A stretch of DNA of 63,853 nucleotides, taken from an uncultured Ruminococcus sp. Its GTDB lineage: Bacteria > Bacillota > Clostridia > Oscillospirales > Ruminococcaceae. A model generated the notes under the pieces. The model saw nothing but the letters and a program-made list of their open reading frames with translations. It was not told the origin of the DNA and did not search any database. The translations under genes and the position numbers were made by a program. Of this stretch, positions 42,221-51,154 are shown piece after piece (the stretch's first letter is position 1; each line of letters opens with the position of its first letter). The stretch lies in the NCBI GenBank assembly GCA_945877315.1, contig CAMCRP010000011.1, positions 1 through 63,853 on the forward strand, read 5' to 3'.

Positions 42221-43087
42221 CTATCTGTCCTTAGTAATATCCTTGTGGCAGATACGTGCCTTTATCCCCTTTTCAGTCAGATGACGGAACATAGCTTCGG
42301 CAAATGTCACCGAACGGTGCTTTCCGCCCGTACAGCCGAAAGCAATAACAAGCTGACATTTTCCCTCATGAATGTAAAGCGGAATAAGAAAATCTATCAT
42401 ATCCGTAAGCTTTTCAAGCAGCTTCTGTGACTGTTCAAAGGAAAGCACATAATCGCTGACGCAGCTTTCAAGCCCCGTGTGCTCTTTAAGCTCGGGGATA
42501 TAGTAAGGATTTGGCAGACATCTTACATCAAACACCAGATCCGCATCACGGCAATAACCGTACTTGAAGCCGAAGGACATTACCTTCACAAGCATAGAAT
42601 CGGACGCATTGTCAAGGAATGTTGTCTTGATATTCTCCTTCAGCTGACCGATAGTCATGTCGGTAGTATCTATGTAATAATTTGCAGCTTCTCGGACGGT
42701 TGTCAGCACTTCACGTTCAAAGGCTATTGCCCTGGAAATACTGCCGTGTGCCTTTTCGTCCAGCGGGTGCTTTCTTCTGGTTTCCTTGTAACGCTTGCAG
42801 AGAACCTCATCGGACGCATCAAGGAACAAAATACTTGCTTCTATCCCCTGCTGTTTCAGGCTTTCAAGGCTTTTGCCCAGCTCGAGGAACATATCTCCGC
42901 CCCTGATGTCCGTAACAATAGCGATCTTGTCAAGCTGTCCACCCGACTGCATACAAATATCCACAAACTTTGAGATAAGTATAGGCGGCATATTGTCTAC
43001 GCAGTAAAAGCCGATGTCCTCCAAAGCGTCCACCGCTCCCGATTTTCCCGAACCGGACATTCCCGTAACTATCAGAAACTGCATATT
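42221..43087 (-). CDS. rapZ: RapZ/YvcJ nucleotide-binding protein
   Basis: A 288-residue P-loop protein with Walker A GMSGSGKSGA (about 8-17), a Walker B-like SILFLDA near residue 80 and the C-terminal GCTGGKHRSVTFAE motif (about 255-268). In E. coli RapZ controls the amino-sugar regulatory RNA GlmZ; in Bacillus YvcJ has a role in competence. The ATG at 43087 is eight bases after AGGGA; a GTG at 43102 is less likely. It is located between murB and whiA. Confidence 0.95.
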   Translation of the reverse strand, partial: NMQFLIVTGMSGSGKSGAVDALEDIGFYCVDNMPPILISKFVDICMQSGGQLDKIAIVTDIRGGDMFLELGKSLESLKQQGIEASILFLDASDEVLCKRYKETRRKHPLDEKAHGSISRAIAFEREVLTTVREAANYYIDTTDMTIGQLKENIKTTFLDNASDSMLVKVMSFGFKYGYCRDADLVFDVRCLPNPYYIPELKEHTGLESCVSDYVLSFEQSQKLLEKLTDMIDFLIPLYIHEGKCQLVIAFGCTGGKHRSVTFAEAMFRHLTEKGIKARICHKDITKDR

Positions 43088-43107
43088 ATCATTCCCTTTC
43101 ACGTTTC

Positions 43108-44022
43108 TTATCTGATAATAACAGGCTCACATTCCAGCTTATAGCCTGTTTTTTCGTAAACCTCGTCCTGTACAATTTTAATGAGTGACATCAAATCATC
43201 AAATGTGGCATTTCCCTTGTTGACGATAAATCCCGCATGCTTTTCGCTGACCTGTGCATCGCCCACGGAACGTCCCTTCAACCCGCATTGGTCAATAAGC
43301 AGCGACGCAAAGCTGCCCTCGGGACGTTTGAAGGTGCTGCCCGCACTTGGGTATTCAAGGGGCTGCTTTGATCTTCGGCGTTCCATTAGATCGTCCATTT
43401 TTGCCTTTATCTCGGAAACATCGCCCTTTGTAAGTTCAAATTCGGCAGACAGAATAATACTGTCCCCGCCACTGAAACGACTCTTACGGTAGGACATTTC
43501 CAGCTCGTCACGGGAATATTCCGCAATGCTGCCATCGGGCAGAACCGCTCTGACCTTGACAATAACATCAGCAGTTTCCCCGCCGTATGCACCCGCATTC
43601 ATATATACCGCACCGCCCACCGAACCGGGGATACCGTAAGCAAATTCCAGCCCCGACAGCCCCTCACGCATAGCAGCAGCGGACAGTCCAGTAAAGGACG
43701 CACCCGCTCCCGCAGTAACACAGCAGCCGTCAAAGCATATCTGCGAAAGTCCCTCTCCGAAAACAAAAACTATTCCGTCAATCTTCTCATCGGAAACAAT
43801 AAGATTAGAACCTTTTCCGAAAATATAGTACGGAATTTCCAACTCACGGCAAAGCTTAGGCAGCTCACAGCAAGCCTTTTCATCGGACAGCACAATAACA
43901 CCGTCACAGCAGCCTCCTATTTTGAATGACGTATAGCTTTTCAGGGACGGCTCTCTGCGCACCTCACAGCCAAGCTGTTTTGCCGCTTCAAACACTCTGT
44001 CAAGTCTTTCGGTCAATATCAT
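43108..44022 (-). CDS. murB: UDP-N-acetylenolpyruvoylglucosamine reductase
   Basis: A 304-residue FAD enzyme that makes UDP-MurNAc, a cytosolic peptidoglycan step. The FAD-binding SYTSFKIGG (about 29-37), GLEFAYGIPGSVGGAVYMNAGAYGG region (about 125-149, with the flavin-contacting residues), YRKSRF, and the catalytic Glu region near the end (YPSAGSTFKRPEG) are seen. It is type IIa/b-like. The ATG at 44022 is preferred over a TTG at 44082 that overlaps a promoter-like sequence; its ribosome site (AAAGCGGG) is weak. Confidence 0.93.
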   Translation of the reverse strand: MILTERLDRVFEAAKQLGCEVRREPSLKSYTSFKIGGCCDGVIVLSDEKACCELPKLCRELEIPYYIFGKGSNLIVSDEKIDGIVFVFGEGLSQICFDGCCVTAGAGASFTGLSAAAMREGLSGLEFAYGIPGSVGGAVYMNAGAYGGETADVIVKVRAVLPDGSIAEYSRDELEMSYRKSRFSGGDSIILSAEFELTKGDVSEIKAKMDDLMERRRSKQPLEYPSAGSTFKRPEGSFASLLIDQCGLKGRSVGDAQVSEKHAGFIVNKGNATFDDLMSLIKIVQDEVYEKTGYKLECEPVIIR

Positions 44023-44066
44023 ATGATACCCGCTTTCATTACGAATTGCCGAAATTATGTCGGCTA

Positions 44067-44095
44067 AATAAATATATTCCAAATAAGTCTGTCAA
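44067..44095 (-). promoter_or_regulatory. Possible promoter of murB-rapZ-whiA-dnaE
   Basis: A perfect -35 TTGACA (44095..44090) lies 17 bases from a weak -10 TTTATT (44072..44067), in the 83-base gap before murB. Confidence 0.45.
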
Positions 44096-44105
44096 TATAC
44101 AGCGT

Positions 44106-44828
44106 TCAGACAAGTTCACGGCCTCTTTTTTCGTTGATGAACCGTCTGAGCCTGTCCCAATCGGCGTTTAAAATAAGCCTTTCGGGGAAATCTATCTCTT
44201 CAAGCATTTTCTTTGACAGCGGAACTTCACCCGTCAGTTCACAGTAATGTCCGTCACTGTTTACCACAATGGGACATTCAATTTTTTTGCATATCTCGGC
44301 GATTTTTCGGAAATTATCCGCAGTACCCTTCCATTTTATGCTGCTTTCGTTTATCTCTACAAGCTTGCCGCATTCCTTGAATTTGGCAATACATTGTTCA
44401 TAATCAAATGGATAAGCCAGCGTCCCCGGGTGGCCGATAACATCAACAAGCGGATTTTCGGCAACCTTGAGATAAGTGTTGGTTATCTGCTCCACCGTTC
44501 CCGCTTTAAGCATATCACGATGAATGGACGCAATTATCCAGTCAAGTGCCGCACACTCATTTTCGGGAAAATCAATGTTTCCCTCATAGTCAATAATGCT
44601 GGATTCTGCGCCGTATATTATGCTTACACCCTTTATCTTTCGAGGAATAGCCTTTTTCAGATTATGGAAATGCCATATGTGAGGAGCGTCGGTGTTTCCC
44701 GGTGTATGGTCGGTAATTGCAACTGCTTTAAGTCCCCTTTCGGCAGCACAGGTGGCTATCTCCATTATAGTCGAATATCCGTGAGTTGACGCCACCGTAT
44801 GGCAATGGGTATCTGCTTCGATAAACAT
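44106..44828 (-). CDS. PHP-domain phosphatase (YcdX-like)
   Basis: A 240-residue metal-dependent phosphoesterase of the PHP family. The metal motifs are EADTHCHTVAS (about 3-13), ITDHTPGN (about 39-46), GAESSII (about 73), a His near residue 105 (ASIHRDM), GHPG (about 131) and NSDGHY (about 194-199). YcdX-type members bind three metals. The substrate is unknown; histidinol phosphate is possible, but no his genes are nearby. It lies between the zinc-ribbon gene and murB. Confidence 0.9.
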   Translation of the reverse strand: MFIEADTHCHTVASTHGYSTIMEIATCAAERGLKAVAITDHTPGNTDAPHIWHFHNLKKAIPRKIKGVSIIYGAESSIIDYEGNIDFPENECAALDWIIASIHRDMLKAGTVEQITNTYLKVAENPLVDVIGHPGTLAYPFDYEQCIAKFKECGKLVEINESSIKWKGTADNFRKIAEICKKIECPIVVNSDGHYCELTGEVPLSKKMLEEIDFPERLILNADWDRLRRFINEKRGRELV

Positions 44829-44851
44829 TTTTGACCTCCGTAAAAAACACC

Positions 44852-45094
44852 TTATTTATCCTCGGGAACATAAACCATCACAGGTTCACTGTTGCCCCAT
44901 TCATAAACATAAACTCTGCCGCACCGAGGACATTTCCAAACATCATATTTGGGTGAAGGAATATCCAGTGGGTCTGTAATGCCGCTGTCGAGTATATTAT
45001 CCCATTCCCTGTCCGTATAAACGTACAGCTGAACATCGTTGGGACACTGTGTTGTACTCATAACATTTCCGCAGCGGCAGGTTACTCTTGCCAT
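44852..45094 (-). CDS. Small zinc-ribbon-like protein
   Basis: An 80-residue protein with two Cys pairs, CRCG near the start and CPRCG (about 58-62), which can form a zinc ribbon. No family is recognised. The ATG at 45094 lies one base after the hprK stop (TAATATG), so it depends on coupled translation; the reading frame continues upstream but over hprK codons. PHP phosphatase follows 23 bases on. Its function is unknown; co-transcription with hprK is likely. Confidence 0.75.
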   Translation of the reverse strand: MARVTCRCGNVMSTTQCPNDVQLYVYTDREWDNILDSGITDPLDIPSPKYDVWKCPRCGRVYVYEWGNSEPVMVYVPEDK

Positions 45095-45095
45095 A

Positions 45096-46055
45096 TTAGT
45101 AAATATCCCACTTTTTAACGGAATCCTTGCGCTCCATATCAAGTCCGAGATTGTCCAGCAGCTCCTGAGCGGCATTGTAGCCCATCTTCTTCTGACGGTT
45201 GTTCATAGCCGCAACTTCGAGAATTACCGCAAGATTACGTCCCGGCTTTACGGGGATAACGTTGCAGGGAACATTTACGCCCAGAATTGACGTATATTCG
45301 TTATCCACACCCATACGGTCATAAACCTTCTCACTGTCCCAAGGCTCCAGTTCAACTATCATATCTATCTTTTCGGTGATCTTGACAGCACCCATACCGA
45401 ACAGACGGCGGGCGTTGATGATACCAATACCGCGAAGTTCAAGGAAGTGCCTGATATTTTCGGGAGATGAACCAACAAGGCTTATGCTGGACACTCGTCT
45501 TATCTCAACCGCATCGTCCGCAACAAGACGGTGACCTCTCTTAATAAGCTCAACCGCAGTTTCACTCTTACCGACACCGCTCTCACCCACAATAAGCATA
45601 CCCTCGCCGTAAACCTCAATAAGTACACCATGACGTGTGATTCTCGGTGCAAGATTAAGGTTAAGGAACGCTATCAGCGCAGCCATAAAGCTTGAAGTGC
45701 TGTCCTTTGAACGGAGCAGAGAAACCTCGTGCTTCTTTGCAAGCTCCAGCATTTCGGGGAAATAGGGCAGTTCACGGGAGATAATAAGCGCAGGCAGCTT
45801 CTGAGCAAACAGCATTTCAATACGCTCATATCTCGTAGGTTCATCAAGAGAAGCAAGATATGCAAACTCCATCTTACCAACTATCTGAATACGCTCGGGA
45901 TTGAAATATTCGTAAAATCCCATAAGCTGCAAACCGGGACGGTTCAGATCCGGCTCACCGATAAGTATATTTTCGGGATCATCGGGCAGATGAATACTCT
46001 CCAAATGGAATTCATCAATGATTTTTTTCAGGGAAACGGTAAATTTTTCAGCCAT
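45096..46055 (-). CDS. hprK: HPr kinase/phosphorylase
   Basis: A 319-residue bifunctional enzyme that phosphorylates HPr on Ser46 and removes the phosphate, the sensor of Gram-positive carbon catabolite control. Walker A is GESGVGKSET (about 153-162), the catalytic acidic residue follows in VADDAVEI (about 175-182), and the family signature LELRGIGIINARRLFG is near residue 205. It implies a CcpA/HPr system here. A good promoter precedes it. Confidence 0.97.
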   Translation of the reverse strand: MAEKFTVSLKKIIDEFHLESIHLPDDPENILIGEPDLNRPGLQLMGFYEYFNPERIQIVGKMEFAYLASLDEPTRYERIEMLFAQKLPALIISRELPYFPEMLELAKKHEVSLLRSKDSTSSFMAALIAFLNLNLAPRITRHGVLIEVYGEGMLIVGESGVGKSETAVELIKRGHRLVADDAVEIRRVSSISLVGSSPENIRHFLELRGIGIINARRLFGMGAVKITEKIDMIVELEPWDSEKVYDRMGVDNEYTSILGVNVPCNVIPVKPGRNLAVILEVAAMNNRQKKMGYNAAQELLDNLGLDMERKDSVKKWDIY

Positions 46056-46109
46056 TCATTCCAGCTCCAATCATTTAGTCGTTCGGCATAGCCGCATACA
46101 TATATTTTT

Positions 46110-46138
46110 ATTATACATCATTTTCTCCCTTTTTTCAA
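46110..46138 (-). promoter_or_regulatory. Sigma-A promoter of hprK operon
   Basis: Minus-strand -35 TTGAAA (46138..46133), 17-base spacer, and -10 TATAAT (46115..46110). Confidence 0.8.
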
Positions 46139-46174
46139 GCCGTTTTGAAAATTTTATGTAAATGCCGTCAATCC

Positions 46175-46216
46175 TTAAAAAACAGAGGTATGTGCGCATT
46201 AACGTACATACCTCTG
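46175..46216 (-). terminator. Rho-independent terminator after the spore protein gene
   Basis: Minus-strand CAGAGGTATGT/ACATACCTCTG (46216..46183), 11 perfect pairs with a 12-base loop, then TTTTTT. Confidence 0.93.
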
Positions 46217-46289
46217 CTGTAAGGGAACATTATCCCCGAATATTCCGCTTATAGCTGCAAATTATATTAAAGCAAGCGGTCTTTCCCGA

Positions 46290-46481
46290 TTAGTGAACAC
46301 TTCCGGACTTGTAGGCATCGATCATTTTCTTGACCATCTGTCCGCCAACAGAGCCAACCTCTCTGGCAGTCAGGTCGCCGTTGTAGCCCTGCTTCAGGTT
46401 TACGCCAACCTCGTTAGCAGCTTCCATCTTAAATCTTTCGAGGGTCTCTCTGCCCTGCTGAGTCATGTTAGAATCTTTCAT
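46290..46481 (-). CDS. Alpha/beta-type small acid-soluble spore protein
   Basis: A 63-residue SASP that coats DNA in dormant spores and protects it from UV and hydrolysis. Both family signatures are present: KMEAANEVGVNL (about 18-29; the germination protease site region) and GDLTAREVGSVGGQMVKKMI (about 35-54). The ATG follows AAGGAG. It is a single-gene unit with a strong terminator. A leader hairpin TTAGTGC/GCACTAA (46527..46503) lies just before the ribosome site. Expression under sigma-G is expected but the promoter cannot be fixed by eye. Confidence 0.96.
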   Translation of the reverse strand: MKDSNMTQQGRETLERFKMEAANEVGVNLKQGYNGDLTAREVGSVGGQMVKKMIDAYKSGSVH

Positions 46482-46588
46482 TTTGGTATCTCCTTTTTAT
46501 TTTTAGTGCTTAAGGGGTTTGCACTAATATTATATACGGGAGATAGTTTTATATTAGCGGTAATTAATGTTAGCAGGTTATTCTGAAA

Positions 46589-49516
46589 TCACAGACCGAA
46601 GCCTGCCACCATATCTGCACATTCCTTAGTACCCACAAAGCCCGCAAGCACTTCCTCACGTGACATTCCGTTCTGCATGCTTTTCAGCCAGCCATTCTTA
46701 CCGTTTTCATCGGATGGACGGTTAAAGAATGTAGCATACATATTTTCAAGAAAATCTTCATCGGAAAGATTTTTATTCAGATATTCAGCTGAAAAAATAA
46801 AATTGTAAGCCAGCCGATACAGATCACCGTCTTTGAGATAGTTCCCCGTATGGTCATTTAAACCGTTAATGTCATACTCCCTGTCCAAAGCCTTAGTGTA
46901 CAAACGTGCGACGAAGGCGGTCAGCTTTGAGCTTCTGTCACGGTTCTCGGTATACTCCCATACTCCTCGGTTAATGCCGTACTTTTCGCAAATTTCCGAA
47001 AATTCATTTGACTGAGTAAAGCCATAGAAGATATGTCCGACAGAACAGCCGCCGTCAAGGGTCGAAGTCCAATTCGCAAGACCCTCGGAATCGGGTTCAC
47101 GGTCCAGGAAGGTCAGATACATTCTGCGGACCCGCTCTTCATTGGTAATGTCAAGGTTAAGGAACTCGTTTGAAAAGACAAAATCGTATGCCACCTTGCA
47201 GGCAGTTTCACCATTTTTCAGATTTTTTATATGATTTGCCTTTCCCTCGGGGTCGGAGCTTCTGTTAAGGATATTCAGATAAAGCCTTTCCACAAATTCC
47301 GAAACAGCTTCTTCGTTTACGGGCTGTTCAGTTCTCCAATGTGCATGAAGCAGATTTCCGCAGTAAATGCTGTCCTCGGTTATCCTTGTACCGCCCTCAG
47401 CCTCGGTGTACCAACCGTCAAAAACATAGCCGCTTTTTTCGGGAACAGGCAGTTTTCCATATGCGGAATTGTCACTAACATATTTGAAATCGGCAAGATA
47501 ACCGTCCTCGGACAGGTAAACGCTGACTAAATTTGTTGAAGCGTCAAATCCCGCATAATTGCCAGTCTTTATCTTGTCGACAAATTCACCGCCGTCATTG
47601 CCGTAGCAGAGATGTCCCGAAAGTACCATACCGCCGCTTATGACCATAAATCTGTCGGAGGAACCGTATTCTCTTTTTGCAATAACCATTCCGCTGTTGT
47701 CCGTCTGCACCTCGATACCGTAAATGTTTGTCATTACCGTCACATCGGGTACATTGTAAACTATCAGCTCACCCGCTCCCCTGCTTCTGTTTACTCCGTC
47801 TGCCGTATAGGTGAGCACCGCCGACGGCAAAACACCGCCGTTTGCGTCAAATACTATCTTATGTCCCTTTGAAATATCTCCATTGGACAGACTTAGTATA
47901 TACCTCTGATTTTCATTCAAAGAGCTTGTATCTAAACTAACATTATTACCATCGACCGAACCGACAGAACAGCCCTCCGCACACTTAGGCACCAAATAAT
48001 ATGCACTGCCCGACCGAAGTATCTGCCAGCATTGTTCGTCCGAATCATTTTTCTCCGCAAGCAGAACATCGGAACCGTTGGCAATACTTAGATAAAGCCC
48101 ACTGCCGACATTTCGTACAGTGTAATAGCCTGCTCCCACATACTGAACATACCACTCCTGCTCCGCACTATCATTATCGGTATCAAGCATGACCGCCGAA
48201 CCGCCCGTCAAAGCTTTTGAACTGTCATCTTTGCATAAAAGCTTATATGAACCTTCGGAAACCGTCATGGTGTTTGACGTAACTGTAACAATACTGTCGA
48301 TTACTCTTTCGGCATGATCGGCATTTGCCACAGAAACAGTCAGCCTGTACACCCCCGCACTAAGACCGCCGAGCTCAACAGAAAGCGTGCTCAGGTCAAG
48401 ACTTTTTTCTAACGGTTCACAGCTGAAATTTATTTTTTCGCCGCCATCGGCATCAACGACCTTTACAGAAGCACCTATGAGATACATCTCCGAAGTGACC
48501 GTTCCGCTAAAAACTGACTGACTCCCCGCCTTGAACGCTGTCTGACATGACATATTCTCACACTTTATTTCGGGAGAAATATAGCGAATGTCATAAAGCC
48601 CCCAGAATGAATTCCTTGCCAGATTTCCCCTCTGTGCATACTGGTCAACGCCATTATAATAGTGTGCACATCTCTCAAACCACTGCGCCCACGCACAAGC
48701 AGCATCATAAGCACCCTGCTGTGTGTTCTCAAAGCCCTGCATATGACTCCATGCGTTTTTCTCGCTGGTTTTCAGCTCATACTGAAGATAGCACATCTGA
48801 CCGTATGCAGATGTATAGTCAAGTCCGTTTTCACTGCAATAGCTTTTGAGAGCAGTAAGTCGGGTATCCCGCCATTGACAAAGACCGTAGCTTTCCTTTC
48901 CCAGGTCATTGGGGTTATACGCATTTGGGTCAAAACCCGACTCCTTGTAGATATTCGCCATAATTCCGACAGCCGTAGCATAATTAAAGCAAAGCTCATT
49001 TGTCAGGAAATCATATATCTCCAGCTCGCTTTCCTTTCCCGTATAAGATGAGCCTGCCGAACCGTTATAGTTTATTATATTGTCATAAGAGATAGTTCCG
49101 CTGTGAGATCCCGCAAAATCCGCAAGAAATACCGCCGTATACGGAAAGTCGTTTTCGCTTATCTCCGGTGAAATAACATATTCATCGCTGTCCCAAACAG
49201 GCAGGAAGGAATAGTATTTGTAATTCGTGTTTTCGTAATCACCGTCAGCGCAGACCCATGAAACGGGAATATCCTCCACACTGTTATCGGACATTACAGC
49301 CGTTATTACAGACGGCATATTCTCCGACAGCTGATGAAGCTCAGGCTTAGTATCGGAGTAATACTGTGAAGCTATTGGAGAAACCGCACCGACAAATCCC
49401 ACAATAACACTTTCGTCCTCACCGATAGCCTTTGCGCTTATCTCCGAATATGTACTGCCCGCCATAAAAACGGACATAGCCACAGCTAAAGACCTTATCG
49501 CAAATATATTCTTCAT
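46589..49516 (-). CDS. Large secreted protein: phage-tail-type lysozyme, ricin-like lectin, InlB-like repeats, DUF4214 repeats
   Basis: A 975-residue exported protein. A signal peptide (1-26) is followed by a lysozyme-like domain at about 135-300 (KESELEIYDFLTNEL, NIYKESGFDPNAYN with the likely catalytic Glu, SYGLCQWRDTRL), an Ig-like segment, a ricin-type lectin with QxW repeats (EQEWYV, EQCWQI; about 425-540), InlB-type repeats (FDANGG, FDGWYTEAEGG; about 550-715), and at least four DUF4214 repeats to the end (NRSSDPEG, DREPDSEG, DREYDING, NRPSDENG). It probably cleaves peptidoglycan outside the cell. It starts about 30 bases after the FAD oxidoreductase stop, in the cdaA-cdaR gene run. A GTG at 49528 is an alternative start. 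Confidence 0.85.
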   Translation of the reverse strand: MKNIFAIRSLAVAMSVFMAGSTYSEISAKAIGEDESVIVGFVGAVSPIASQYYSDTKPELHQLSENMPSVITAVMSDNSVEDIPVSWVCADGDYENTNYKYYSFLPVWDSDEYVISPEISENDFPYTAVFLADFAGSHSGTISYDNIINYNGSAGSSYTGKESELEIYDFLTNELCFNYATAVGIMANIYKESGFDPNAYNPNDLGKESYGLCQWRDTRLTALKSYCSENGLDYTSAYGQMCYLQYELKTSEKNAWSHMQGFENTQQGAYDAACAWAQWFERCAHYYNGVDQYAQRGNLARNSFWGLYDIRYISPEIKCENMSCQTAFKAGSQSVFSGTVTSEMYLIGASVKVVDADGGEKINFSCEPLEKSLDLSTLSVELGGLSAGVYRLTVSVANADHAERVIDSIVTVTSNTMTVSEGSYKLLCKDDSSKALTGGSAVMLDTDNDSAEQEWYVQYVGAGYYTVRNVGSGLYLSIANGSDVLLAEKNDSDEQCWQILRSGSAYYLVPKCAEGCSVGSVDGNNVSLDTSSLNENQRYILSLSNGDISKGHKIVFDANGGVLPSAVLTYTADGVNRSRGAGELIVYNVPDVTVMTNIYGIEVQTDNSGMVIAKREYGSSDRFMVISGGMVLSGHLCYGNDGGEFVDKIKTGNYAGFDASTNLVSVYLSEDGYLADFKYVSDNSAYGKLPVPEKSGYVFDGWYTEAEGGTRITEDSIYCGNLLHAHWRTEQPVNEEAVSEFVERLYLNILNRSSDPEGKANHIKNLKNGETACKVAYDFVFSNEFLNLDITNEERVRRMYLTFLDREPDSEGLANWTSTLDGGCSVGHIFYGFTQSNEFSEICEKYGINRGVWEYTENRDRSSKLTAFVARLYTKALDREYDINGLNDHTGNYLKDGDLYRLAYNFIFSAEYLNKNLSDEDFLENMYATFFNRPSDENGKNGWLKSMQNGMSREEVLAGFVGTKECADMVAGFGL

Positions 49517-49547
49517 AATCTCTATCACTTACCCAAAAATAAAATTA

Positions 49548-51149
49548 TCAAACGGGAGAAAATCTCGAAATAAGCTTTTCGGCAATGCGCAGACCGTCCG
49601 CCGCAGCAGAGGTTATCCCTCCCGCATATCCCGCACCCTCGCCGCAGGGATAAAGTCCCCTGATGCCGACTGCTTCAAACTCCTCGTTGCGGCTTATCCT
49701 CACAGGAGATGAAGTCCGTGTTTCGGGCGCAGTAAGAACAGCGGAGGAATTGCCGAAGCACTTCATTTTCCGTGCAAACACTCCTAACCCCTCACAAAGC
49801 ATATCCGTGACAAAATCGGGGAATATCTCATAAAGGTCACCCTCGGAAACTCCAATGGCATAGCTTGGTTCGATCCCGCCGTCAAGTCCTGTTTTTCGTT
49901 TCAGGAAATTTCCCACAGTAACAGCAGGAGCCTTATAGGATCCTGTCGCCTCAAAAGCCTTCTTTTCAATTGAACGTGCAAACTTCACACCGTCCAGCGG
50001 GTGATTGCCGAAATCCTCGGGAGATACGGAAACTGCCACCGCAGCATTTGCATTTTTCCCGTCACGCAAAAATTCGCTCATTCCGTTGGTAACAACAGTA
50101 TTTCTCTCACTCTGGGACGGCACCACAACTCCCCCGGGGCACATACAGAAGGTATAAACTCCCCTGCCGTCCCGACGATGGGAAAGCTGATATTCACCTT
50201 TCGGCAGCAGCGGATTTCCCGCCTGTCTTCCGTAAAGCGAATAGTCGACCTCCTCCTGAAGATGCTCTATCCTAACGCCCACGGAAAATGGCTTCGGTTC
50301 AAGAAAAACACCGCTTTCCAGCAGCATTTCAAAGGTATCACGGGAGCTGTGTCCGACAGCAAGAACAAGCGCAGACACGGGTATCTCCTCCCTGACACCG
50401 CTTAGGAGATTTTCGGCAGTCACCGATCTCAGCACACCGTTTTCCGTTTTTATGGAACGAAGTGCTGTCAAAAACCTCACCTCTCCGCCGCACTCGATTA
50501 TCCGTCTGCGGATATTTTTAACAACTCCCCTAAGCTTGTCCGTACCGATATGGGGCTTTGCCTTGAACATTATCTCTTCGGGGGCACCCATTTCGCAGAA
50601 CCTTTTCAGGATATACCGACAGCGCTTGTCATTGATACGGGTGGTAAGCTTTCCGTCGGAAAATGTCCCCGCACCGCCTTCACCGAACTGAACGCTGCTG
50701 TTCTCGTCAAGCTCACCGCCGTTCCAAAAATCTGTCACACGTTTAACTCTGTCATCGACCGCCTCACCCCGTTCAAGAACGATGGGAGAATAACCGTTTT
50801 CCGCCAACAGCAGAGCGGCAAACATTCCCGCAGGTCCAAAGCCCGCAATAACTATCCGACCGTTCTGCCTTTCGGTACCTTTTGGGACATTTATCTCGGT
50901 ATCGTCGGAACATTCCGAGCAAAAGCTGTACCGTCTGCAAAGCTCAGCTTCCTTATTTGCGTCAAGGGACAGATAGACAGAAGCCGCAAGCTTAATATCC
51001 GACTGCCGCCTTGCATCTATGGATATTTTGTGTATGTCTGCCGAAAAAACGCTGCTGCGGCTGATGGAGATCTTTTTCAGCGCAGCAGCGATAAGCTCAT
51101 CTTTTTCGGCAGAGATAGGAGCGGAAATACCGCTGATAATAACTGCCAT
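49548..51149 (-). CDS. FAD-dependent oxidoreductase (COG2509-type)
   Basis: A 533-residue flavoprotein. The dinucleotide-binding motif GFGPAGMFAALLLAE (about 103-117) follows a separate N-terminal ferredoxin-like part. Family landmarks are SVQFGEGGAGTFSDGKLTTR (about 157-176), FCMCPGGVVVPS (about 335) and the C-terminal GLYPCGEGAGYAGGITSAA (about 503-521). The reaction is unknown. It lies six bases after cdaR, an association common in Clostridia where glmM then follows; here a lysozyme gene follows. Confidence 0.92.
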   Translation of the reverse strand: MAVIISGISAPISAEKDELIAAALKKISISRSSVFSADIHKISIDARRQSDIKLAASVYLSLDANKEAELCRRYSFCSECSDDTEINVPKGTERQNGRIVIAGFGPAGMFAALLLAENGYSPIVLERGEAVDDRVKRVTDFWNGGELDENSSVQFGEGGAGTFSDGKLTTRINDKRCRYILKRFCEMGAPEEIMFKAKPHIGTDKLRGVVKNIRRRIIECGGEVRFLTALRSIKTENGVLRSVTAENLLSGVREEIPVSALVLAVGHSSRDTFEMLLESGVFLEPKPFSVGVRIEHLQEEVDYSLYGRQAGNPLLPKGEYQLSHRRDGRGVYTFCMCPGGVVVPSQSERNTVVTNGMSEFLRDGKNANAAVAVSVSPEDFGNHPLDGVKFARSIEKKAFEATGSYKAPAVTVGNFLKRKTGLDGGIEPSYAIGVSEGDLYEIFPDFVTDMLCEGLGVFARKMKCFGNSSAVLTAPETRTSSPVRISRNEEFEAVGIRGLYPCGEGAGYAGGITSAAADGLRIAEKLISRFSPV

Positions 51150-51154
51150 ACTTT

